Of a stretch of 64,000 nucleotides of DNA, positions 25,678-32,793 are shown piece by piece. The notes under the pieces were generated by a model that worked only from the letters and a program-made list of their open reading frames with translations, made no database searches and was not told the origin of the DNA. Made by a program: the position numbers and the translations under genes. Location of the stretch: the NCBI RefSeq assembly GCF_003003255.1, contig NZ_PVTD01000003.1, positions 310,001-374,000 on the forward strand, read 5' to 3'. The DNA comes from Aliiruegeria haliotis. Lineage in GTDB: Bacteria; Pseudomonadota; Alphaproteobacteria; Rhodobacterales; Rhodobacteraceae. The first letter of the stretch is position 1. Every line of letters begins with the position of its first letter.

Positions 25678-27198
25678 ATGACCACATCCCAGCCCGTCCT
25701 TTCCCTTCGCGGAATGACCAAGCGCTTCGGCACCGTAACTGCCGCTGATGCCATCGACCTCGATCTGTCCCGGGGAGAGGTTCTTGCCCTCCTGGGAGAG
25801 AACGGCGCCGGCAAGACCACCCTGATGAACATGCTGTTCGGGCAATACACGCCCGACAGCGGCAGCGTTCACGTCTGGGACGAGAGCGGCACCGAACGCC
25901 TCCTTCCCCCTGGCCAACCGCATGCCGCCATCGAGGCGCGGATCGGCATGGTGCACCAGCATTTCACGCTGGCCGAGAACCTCTCCGTCGTCGACAACAT
26001 CCTGCTCGGCACCGAACGGCTGTTCCACCTCAATCGCAATCGCCGCGCCGCCCGGGCAAAGCTGGAGGCGTTGATGACCCATTCCGGGTTGCACGCGCCC
26101 CTCGATGCCCGCATCCGCGACCTCTCGGTCGGCGAACGGCAGCGGGTGGAGATCCTCAAGGCGCTCTACCGCGATGTCCGCATCCTTGTGCTCGACGAGC
26201 CCACCGCCGTGCTGACCCCGCAGGAGGCCGACGGCCTTTTTGTCTCGATGCGGTCGATGGTGGCACAGGGGTTGTCCGTGATCTTCATCTCCCACAAGCT
26301 GCGGGAGGTTCTGAGTTTCTCGGACCGGATTGCCGTGCTGCGCCATGGCGCGAAGGTCGGCGAAATGGCCACCGCTGAAGCCGACACCCATTCGATCATC
26401 CGCATGATGATCGGCGAGGAACACGACGCCCCCGAGCGTTCGCCGGGAAAGACGGGCGAAACCGCGCTCCGCCTATCCGGGATCAACGTTGCGCCGGGAC
26501 GCGACACGGGTGGATTGCTGGACGTCTCGCTCGACCTGAAAGCCGGAGAAATCGTCGGCATCGCGGGCGTCTCCGGCAATGGACAGAGCGCGCTGGCAAG
26601 GGTGATTTCCGGCCTGGTTGCGCCGTCTTCGGGGAGTATCGAAACCGCAACCGCATCGCAAACCGCCCTGACCCCTCGCACCGCACTCGCGCAGGGCATC
26701 GGCCGCATTCCGGAAGACCGGCACCACGACGGCATCGTCGCCGCACTATCGGTGGCGGAAAACCTCGTGATCGAGCGCCTGGACGACCCCGAGGTGAGCC
26801 GGGCCGGCTTTTTGAAACGCAGCGCCATGGCGAAGCATGCCGAGGACCTCAGCGCCGCCTACGATGTGCGCGGACCCGGCATCCATGCCCGCGCGGCCCT
26901 TCTGTCCGGTGGTAATATCCAGAAACTGATCCTCGCCCGGGTGCTGGAGACCCACCCCGGCGTGATCCTTGCCAACCAGCCGACGCGCGGGCTCGATTTC
27001 CGCGCTGCGGCCGAAGTCAGCCGCCGCCTGATCGCCGCGCGCGACCGGGGGGCAGGCGTCATCCTCATTTCCGAGGACCTCGACGAGGTCTTGTCGCTTG
27101 CCGACCGCATTCTGGTGATGCATGCGGGCGAACTCACCGAAACAGCCAGCCGGGACCGTTCGGCCATCGGCCAATTGATGGCAGGGCACGCCGCATGA
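25678..27198 (+). CDS. Sugar/nucleoside-type ABC transporter ATP-binding protein (two ATPase domains)
   Basis: 506 residues with two fused nucleotide-binding domains. Domain 1 has Walker A GENGAGKTT (about 38-46), the Q-loop MVHQHFTLAENLS, signature LSVGERQRVEI and Walker B VLDEPTAVL. Domain 2 begins near 265; its Walker A is degenerate (GVSGNGQSAL), the signature is LLSGGNIQKLI and Walker B is lost (VILANQPTRGLD), as is usual for YufO/RbsA-like proteins. ATG 25678 was chosen because the family N terminus begins there; no strong ribosome-binding site is seen. The last base pairs overlap the first permease start. Confidence 0.92.
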   Translation: MTTSQPVLSLRGMTKRFGTVTAADAIDLDLSRGEVLALLGENGAGKTTLMNMLFGQYTPDSGSVHVWDESGTERLLPPGQPHAAIEARIGMVHQHFTLAENLSVVDNILLGTERLFHLNRNRRAARAKLEALMTHSGLHAPLDARIRDLSVGERQRVEILKALYRDVRILVLDEPTAVLTPQEADGLFVSMRSMVAQGLSVIFISHKLREVLSFSDRIAVLRHGAKVGEMATAEADTHSIIRMMIGEEHDAPERSPGKTGETALRLSGINVAPGRDTGGLLDVSLDLKAGEIVGIAGVSGNGQSALARVISGLVAPSSGSIETATASQTALTPRTALAQGIGRIPEDRHHDGIVAALSVAENLVIERLDDPEVSRAGFLKRSAMAKHAEDLSAAYDVRGPGIHARAALLSGGNIQKLILARVLETHPGVILANQPTRGLDFRAAAEVSRRLIAARDRGAGVILISEDLDEVLSLADRILVMHAGELTETASRDRSAIGQLMAGHAA

Positions 27199-28265
27199 TC
27201 GAGATCACTCCGAGAGAGAACCCGTCCCGCCTGCTGACAGCCGGCGTGCCTGTACTGGCCGCCGTTCTGTCGCTGGTCCTCGCGGCCATTCCCCTTGCGT
27301 TTGCGGGGGCGCCGATCCTCGACGCCTATGGCCAGATGGTCACCGGCGTCTTCGGTTCCGCCTTCGCCTTCACCGAAATGCTGACCCGGGCCACGCCCCT
27401 GATCTTCACCGGCCTCGCCGCCGCCGTCGCCTTCAAGGCGCGGCTGTGGAACATCGGCGGCGAAGGGCAGCTCTATCTTGGCGCCATGGCCGCCGTCTGG
27501 GTCGGCACAGGCATGATCGACGGACCGCCAATCCTGATGGTGCCGCTGGTGCTGCTGGCGGGTGCCATCGCGGGCGGGCTTGGCATGCTCGGCCCGGCGG
27601 TGCTCAAGACCCGGTTCGGCGCCGACGAGGTTGTCACCTCGTTGCTGCTGAACTTCATCATCCTGATCTTCGTGCAGATGATGCTCGAAGGTCCGCTGAA
27701 AGACCCGATGAGCCTTGGCTGGCCGCAGTCTGAGCCGATCGTGGACGCGGCGGTACTGCCGCAATTGATGGAGAAGATGCGCCTGCACGCCGGGTTCCTC
27801 CTCGCCATTGGCACGGCGGTGATCGCCCACGTGATCATGGCGATGACCGTCTGGGGGCTGAAGATCCGCGCGGTTGGCGAGAACCCGGCCGCCGCGAAAC
27901 ACGCGGGCATTCCGGTGACACGGGTGTTTCTTGCCGTGGCCTTCGCCTCCGGCGCGCTGGCCGGGCTGGCGGGGGTTTCGGAGGTGGCGGGGCTGAAGGG
28001 CTACCTGACCGCCGACCTCTCCCCCGGTTTCGGCTACACCGGCATCGTCGTCGCGATGCTCGCCGGGTTGTCGCCACTCGGCGTGGTGGCCTCGGCGATC
28101 TTCATTGCATCAGTCTTCGTGGGGACAGATTCCATGAGCCGCGCCATCGGGGTCTCCTCCTTCCTGGCGGACCTGACGGTCTCCATGTCGCTGATCTGTG
28201 TGCTGCTTGGCGGGTTCTTCGCCCGGTTCCGCATACGACGCCTGAAAGCGGGAGAGGCAGCATGA
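27195..28265 (+). CDS. ABC transporter permease (BMP system, first)
   Basis: 356 residues, very hydrophobic, with about 9-10 membrane segments of the BPD_transp_2 (LivH/YufP) family. Typical landmarks are TPLIFTGLAAAVAFKARLWNIGGEGQLYLGA and the cytoplasmic EAA-like loop KIRAVGENPAAAKHAGI. It starts at ATG 27195 within the ATPase stop and overlaps the second permease by four bases. With the next gene it forms the membrane channel of the importer. Confidence 0.92.
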   Translation: MIEITPRENPSRLLTAGVPVLAAVLSLVLAAIPLAFAGAPILDAYGQMVTGVFGSAFAFTEMLTRATPLIFTGLAAAVAFKARLWNIGGEGQLYLGAMAAVWVGTGMIDGPPILMVPLVLLAGAIAGGLGMLGPAVLKTRFGADEVVTSLLLNFIILIFVQMMLEGPLKDPMSLGWPQSEPIVDAAVLPQLMEKMRLHAGFLLAIGTAVIAHVIMAMTVWGLKIRAVGENPAAAKHAGIPVTRVFLAVAFASGALAGLAGVSEVAGLKGYLTADLSPGFGYTGIVVAMLAGLSPLGVVASAIFIASVFVGTDSMSRAIGVSSFLADLTVSMSLICVLLGGFFARFRIRRLKAGEAA

Positions 28266-29206
28266 TGGACATCCTGCAGATCTTCCTGAGTGACAGTTTC
28301 TGGGCCGCATCCCTGAGGATCGCGACCCCGCTGATCTTCGGTGTCCTCGGGGCGCTGCTTTGCGAACGTTCGGGCGTGCTGAACCTCGGAATCGAGGGGA
28401 TCTTCGTCGTCGGCGCCATGATGGGCTGGCTGACCGCCTACCTGACCGGCAGCCTCTGGCTTGGAGTGATCTTCGCTGCACTGTCGGGAGGGCTATTTGG
28501 CCTCTTTCACGCGGTGCTGACGGTGCCGCTTGGCCTCTCGCAACACGTCTCCGGGCTCGGGATCACGATGTTCGCGACAGCGCTTATGTCGTTCTCCTAC
28601 CGGACGATCTTCCCACAGGTCTCCACCCCGCCGCGGATCGAACCCTTTCGCGCTCTCGATGTGCCCCTCCTGTCCGATCTGCCCTTCCTCGGCCCGGTGC
28701 TGTTCCAGCAAACGGCGATGACGTGGCTGGCCTTGCTTCTGGTCGCCCTCCTTTGGTGGATCATGGACCGAACCGCGCTTGGCGTGGCCATCAAGGCCGT
28801 GGGCGACAACCCGGACGCTGTCAACGCGCAGGGCTTGTCCGTGATCCGGTTGCGCATGGGCGCGGTGGTTGCCGGCTCGGCGCTGATGGCCCTTGGCGGC
28901 GCGTTTCTGACCATGTCGGCATTCGACGCGTTCTTCTTCGGGATGGTGAACGGACGTGGCTGGATTTGCATCGCGCTGGTGATCTTTGCCAGTTGGCAGC
29001 CGGGCAAGGCGCTGCTGGGTGCGCTGCTCTTCGGCATGTTCGACGCGCTCCAGGTGCGGCTACAGACCGAGGCAGGGGCGCTGATCCCCGGGCAGGTCTT
29101 CCTGATGGTGCCCTATGTGCTCTCCATTGTGGCGTTGATCATTGCCGCCCGGAAGGCAGACTACCCGCGGGCGCTGCTGCAACCCTGGTTCAAGGGACAA
29201 CGCTAG
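28262..29206 (+). CDS. ABC transporter permease (BMP system, second)
   Basis: 314 residues with about 8-9 membrane segments, of the YufQ type. It opens FWAASLRIATPLIFGVLGALLCERSGVLNLGIEGIF, and the cytoplasmic loop is AIKAVGDNPDAVNAQGLSV, both hallmarks of the second permease in BMP systems. It overlaps the first permease (ATGA) and is followed 71 nt later by the deaminase gene. Confidence 0.92.
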   Translation: MMDILQIFLSDSFWAASLRIATPLIFGVLGALLCERSGVLNLGIEGIFVVGAMMGWLTAYLTGSLWLGVIFAALSGGLFGLFHAVLTVPLGLSQHVSGLGITMFATALMSFSYRTIFPQVSTPPRIEPFRALDVPLLSDLPFLGPVLFQQTAMTWLALLLVALLWWIMDRTALGVAIKAVGDNPDAVNAQGLSVIRLRMGAVVAGSALMALGGAFLTMSAFDAFFFGMVNGRGWICIALVIFASWQPGKALLGALLFGMFDALQVRLQTEAGALIPGQVFLMVPYVLSIVALIIAARKADYPRALLQPWFKGQR

Positions 29207-29277
29207 ATGGGGCCGGGTTCGATCAGCCACCGTTCGGCACAGCCGCTGGCCCCACCGCTCAACTGAAGGAGCCCCCG

Positions 29278-30549
29278 ATGCTCGACCTCCTCGTCAAGAA
29301 CGCAACGCTTTCCGACGGCACCACCGGCGTGGATATCGCCTGCTCCGGCGGTCGGATAACGGCGATCGAGACCGGCATCACCGCCGCGGCGACGCAGGAA
29401 ATCGACGCGTCAGGGCGGCTCGTGGCGCCTCCCTTCGTCGATCCGCACTTCCATATGGATGCGACACTCTCCCTCGGGCGTCCCCGGATGAATGTCTCCG
29501 GCACCTTGCTCGAGGGTATTGCGCTCTGGGGAGAGCTCAAGAACATCCAGACCATCGAAGAGATCGTCGACCGCGCCCTGCGCTACTGCGATATCGCGGT
29601 CTCCATGGGGATGGGCGCCATACGCTCTCACGTGGACACCTGCGACGACACGCTGACCGGCGTGCAGGCCCTGCTGGAGGTGCGGGATCGGGTGAAGGAC
29701 TACCTCGAGCTGCAACTGGTGGCCTTCCCGCAGGACGGGGTGTTCCGTGACCCGACGGCCATGGACAACACCCTCCGCGCACTCGACATGGGAGTCGATG
29801 TCGTCGGCGGCATTCCGCATTTCGAGCGCACGATGGCCGATGGCGCCGCCTCGGTGACGGCATTGTGCGAGATCGCGGCGGAGCGCGGGCTGATGGTCGA
29901 CATGCATTGCGACGAAAGCGACGACCCGCACTCCCGGCATGTCGAGACACTCACCTACGAGACCCAGCGGCTGGGCCTGCAGGGACGCGTGGCGGGGTCG
30001 CACCTGACCTCCATGCACTCGATGGACAATTACTACGTCTCCAAGCTGATTGCCCTGATGGCAGAGAGCGAGCTGCGGGTGATCCCCAATCCGCTCATCA
30101 ACATCATGCTTCAGGGACGGCACGATACTTATCCGAAACGGCGTGGGCAGACCCGTGTGCGGGAGCTTCGCGATGCTGGGCTGACCGTGGGATTCGGATC
30201 CGATTGCGTGAAGGATCCGTGGTATTCGCTCGGGCGGGCGGACATGCTGGACGTCGCGGCCATGGGGCTGCATGTCGGGCAGCTTTCATCGCGCGACGAC
30301 ATGCGCTGGTGCTTCGATGCCGTCACGGTCAACTCCGCTGCAATCATGGGGCTCGAAGACTACGGTGTGGCCAAGGGATGCACGGCAAACTTCAACATCC
30401 TGCAAGCGGCAGATCCGATCGAGGCGATCCGGTTGCGTGCAACACGCCTGTCGGTGATTCGCCGGGGCAGGGTCATCGCAGAAACGCCGGCCAGCACGGC
30501 CAGCCTCTCGCTTCCCGGACGTCCGGACAGGATCGACCCCGCCATGTGA
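29278..30549 (+). CDS. CodA-family amidohydrolase (cytosine deaminase-like)
   Basis: 423 residues, collinear with E. coli cytosine deaminase. The zinc ligands and catalytic residues are conserved: His57 and His59 (DPHFHMD), Gln152 (FPQDG), His210 and Glu213 (MHCDES), His242 (GSHLTSMHS) and Asp309. The residue after Asp309, which is Asp314 in E. coli CodA and contacts the pyrimidine 4/5 face, is Cys310 here (GSDCVKDPWY). Trp315 is kept. The enzyme therefore probably deaminates or hydrolyses a ring compound, but cytosine itself is not assured. ATG 29278 has AAGGAG upstream; the longer frame overlaps the permease. It is the last gene of the transporter operon, pairing uptake with conversion. Confidence 0.85.
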   Translation: MLDLLVKNATLSDGTTGVDIACSGGRITAIETGITAAATQEIDASGRLVAPPFVDPHFHMDATLSLGRPRMNVSGTLLEGIALWGELKNIQTIEEIVDRALRYCDIAVSMGMGAIRSHVDTCDDTLTGVQALLEVRDRVKDYLELQLVAFPQDGVFRDPTAMDNTLRALDMGVDVVGGIPHFERTMADGAASVTALCEIAAERGLMVDMHCDESDDPHSRHVETLTYETQRLGLQGRVAGSHLTSMHSMDNYYVSKLIALMAESELRVIPNPLINIMLQGRHDTYPKRRGQTRVRELRDAGLTVGFGSDCVKDPWYSLGRADMLDVAAMGLHVGQLSSRDDMRWCFDAVTVNSAAIMGLEDYGVAKGCTANFNILQAADPIEAIRLRATRLSVIRRGRVIAETPASTASLSLPGRPDRIDPAM

Positions 30550-30746
30550 TCGGCACGCTTAATGCGACCGTAGCCTGGCATGGCGCGCTCCATGGTCAAA
30601 ACGACCAAGGGGTTGGCATCCGCGGCGCCCGTCAAGCAGTGTGCTCCTACTGGTGCACCCGCAGGATCGGGCCGGCGGACGCCCGACGCTCTGCTTGGTT
30701 GCACAGGCGCGTTCGCTTCGCTGGCAAGCTCCGATATCTTCACGTC

Positions 30747-30787
30747 TGCAAAACAAAATGGCCCCGGGCGCGACTGCGACCGGGGCC
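30747..30787 (-). terminator. Rho-independent terminator of glnK-amtB
   Basis: Read on the minus strand, GGCCCCGG (30787-30780) pairs with CCGGGGCC (30767-30760) around a 12-base loop, followed by ATTTTGTTTTG (30759-30749). It lies 26 nt past the amtB stop. The strong stem and the T-rich tail make this a standard intrinsic terminator. Confidence 0.85.
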
Positions 30788-30812
30788 AGGTCCTGGCTGA
30801 CAGGAAGGGAGA

Positions 30813-32159
30813 TCAGCCTTTGTGGAACTCAGGGTAGGCTTCGATGCCCAGCTCATGGATGTCGAGACCGTTGATCTCGGCTTCTTCGTCCACGCGGATG
30901 CCCATGACCATCTTCAGGATGAACCAGAGCGCGAAGCTGACGACGAAGACGAACACACCGACGATGATGATCGGGATCACCTGACCGGTCAGGGTCGCAT
31001 CGGGGTTGCTGAGCAGCACGGCGAGCGTGCCCCAGATACCGGCGATCAGGTGCACCGGGATGGCGCCGACCACGTCGTCGATCTTCAGCTTGTCGAGCAT
31101 CGGAACCGCGAAGACCACGATCACGCCACCGATACCACCGATGATGGTTGCCAGACCCAGCGAGGGGGTCAGCGGCTCGGCGGTGATGGACACGAGGCCC
31201 GCCAGCGCGCCGTTCAGCACCATGGTGAGGTCGACCTTGCCGTAGAGAACCTGGGTCAGGATCAGCGCAGCAATGGCACCGCCGGCAGCAGCCGTGTTGG
31301 TGTTGGCAAAGATGCGTGACACGTCGGCAACGTCACCCACCGTGCCCATGGCCAGCTGCGAACCGCCGTTGAAGCCGAACCAGCCGAGCCACAGGATGAA
31401 CGTGCCGAGCGTGGCCAGGGCGAGGTTGGAACCAGGATAGGGATGCACGCGGCCATCCTTGTACTTGCCGATACGTGGGCCGAGGATGATGGCACCGGCG
31501 AGAGCAGCCCAGCCACCAACGGAGTGCACCACGGTCGAACCGGCGAAGTCCAGGAAGCCGTACTGGCTGTCGAGGAAACCGCCGCCCCATTTCCAGGAGG
31601 CCTGGATCGGGTAGATGACGGCCGTCAGGATGATAGTGAAGATGAGGAAGGGCCACAGCTTGATCCGCTCGGCCAGCGTGCCGGAGACGATCGAGGCAGT
31701 TGTCGCACAGAACATCAGCTGGAAGAAGAAGTCCGAGCCGGTGGAGGCATAGCCGTAGTCGTCGGCTGCGTCACGGCCGATGCCGACAGCTTCGAGGATG
31801 GCCGGGCCGAAGGCGCCGAGGTAGCCGCCGGTCTCATCGGTGCCGATGGACCAGTTGCCCAGCGGGTACATGAGGTTGTAGCCGATCAGGTAGTAGAAGA
31901 TCGCCGCCAGCGAGAACAGGGCGACGTTCTTGGTCAGCTGCATGGTCACGTTCTTGGAGCGCACGAGGCCAGCTTCGAGCATAGCAAAGCCTGCCGCCAT
32001 CCAGAACACGAGGAAGCCACCGATCAGGAACAGCAACGAGTTGAAGATGAAGATACTATCCGAGGAGGCGTCCACACCAGGAGCGGCCTCCTGGGCGAGG
32101 GCCATGCCGGGCAGAGTGGCTGCCGCAGCGATGACAGGAATGAACTTGGTCAGTTTCAT
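30813..32159 (-). CDS. amtB: Ammonium transporter
   Basis: 448 residues. Residues 1-22 are a cleavable signal peptide (MKLTKFIPVIAAAATLPGMALA), followed by the eleven-helix Amt fold. The conserved twin-His pore residues are in STVVHSVGGWAAL and GAIPVHLIAGIWGTL. The C-terminal tail (VMGIRVDEEAEINGLDIHELG) is the segment that interacts with PII proteins. It lies 30 nt downstream of glnK, the normal order, and ends in a clear terminator. Confidence 0.96.
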   Translation of the reverse strand: MKLTKFIPVIAAAATLPGMALAQEAAPGVDASSDSIFIFNSLLFLIGGFLVFWMAAGFAMLEAGLVRSKNVTMQLTKNVALFSLAAIFYYLIGYNLMYPLGNWSIGTDETGGYLGAFGPAILEAVGIGRDAADDYGYASTGSDFFFQLMFCATTASIVSGTLAERIKLWPFLIFTIILTAVIYPIQASWKWGGGFLDSQYGFLDFAGSTVVHSVGGWAALAGAIILGPRIGKYKDGRVHPYPGSNLALATLGTFILWLGWFGFNGGSQLAMGTVGDVADVSRIFANTNTAAAGGAIAALILTQVLYGKVDLTMVLNGALAGLVSITAEPLTPSLGLATIIGGIGGVIVVFAVPMLDKLKIDDVVGAIPVHLIAGIWGTLAVLLSNPDATLTGQVIPIIIVGVFVFVVSFALWFILKMVMGIRVDEEAEINGLDIHELGIEAYPEFHKG

Positions 32160-32189
32160 GTGTCTAGAATTTCCCTGTTTGACCTGGGC

Positions 32190-32528
32190 TCAGAGCGCAT
32201 CGTCGTTGGTTTCGCCGGTACGAACGCGAACGGCCTGGTTGACGTCGAGAACGAAGATCTTGCCGTCGCCGATCTTGTCGGTCTTGGCCGTCTTCTGGAT
32301 GGTCTCGACAACCTGGTCAGCCATGGAGGCGTTCACGACGATCTCCAGCTTGACCTTGGGCACGAAGTTCACAGCGTATTCCGCGCCACGGTAGATCTCT
32401 GTGTGACCCGACTGCGAGCCGAAGCCCTTAATCTCGGTCACCATCATGCCTCGCACACCGATGGCGGTGAGCGCCTCGCGCACCTCCTCGAGCTTGAACG
32501 GCTTGATTGCTGCAATGATGAGTTTCAC
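32190..32528 (-). CDS. glnK: PII nitrogen regulatory protein
   Basis: 112 residues, exactly the PII length, when read from GTG 32528 (GGGGAG five bases upstream); 27 further in-frame codons upstream are not like the family. The T-loop contains Tyr51 (RGAEYAVNF), the uridylylation site. The B- and C-loop motifs TAKTDKIGDGKIFV and VRTGETNDDAL are intact. It senses nitrogen and energy status and controls the AmtB channel encoded next, so I name it glnK rather than glnB on context. Confidence 0.95.
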   Translation of the reverse strand: MKLIIAAIKPFKLEEVREALTAIGVRGMMVTEIKGFGSQSGHTEIYRGAEYAVNFVPKVKLEIVVNASMADQVVETIQKTAKTDKIGDGKIFVLDVNQAVRVRTGETNDDAL

Positions 32529-32646
32529 TTTGCTCCCCTTCCGATTGGCCGGGGAGAGGGCCCCGGCGGGTGATGAGGGAAGACAGACTTTGTGCGGGCC
32601 AAGGTTCAAGGAATCGCATGGCGCTCACATGGGCAGAATCCGGGTG

Positions 32647-32666
32647 TTTTGCACAATTTTTGCACA
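32647..32666 (-). promoter_or_regulatory. Tandem TTTTGCACA repeats upstream of glnK
   Basis: TTTTGCACA occurs at 32647-32655 and 32658-32666, an 11-base spacing (one helix turn), in an AT-rich pocket about 120-140 nt upstream of the glnK start. TGCAC is a half-site of the NtrC target, so this may be an activator site. I did not find a good sigma-54 promoter: the closest TTGG...GT lacks the required GC. The region is shared with the divergent penicillin-binding protein gene. Confidence 0.35.
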
Positions 32667-32793
32667 TTTTGACCGGTCAGCCTATTTTTTAAGCTCTTCG
32701 TGGACGACTCAAAAAGCGCGAAACTCTCCCCTTCGGTCGGCAGGCACGGTATCAAGGGGCAAAACAAGAGCAGGTTTCAGTGCAAGGGCTCCC

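Noticed and set aside
28360-29277. A long N-terminal extension of the CodA-like gene
   Set aside because: It overlaps the permease gene in another frame; the CodA family N terminus starts at ATG 29278 with a good ribosome-binding site.
32583-32605. Possible sigma-54 promoter for glnK (TTGG...GT)
   Set aside because: The -12 element is GT instead of GC, and no second element supports it.
32446-32793. Upstream extension of the penicillin-binding protein frame
   Set aside because: It is antisense to the start of glnK and its promoter, and the family-like tail begins at ATG 32794.
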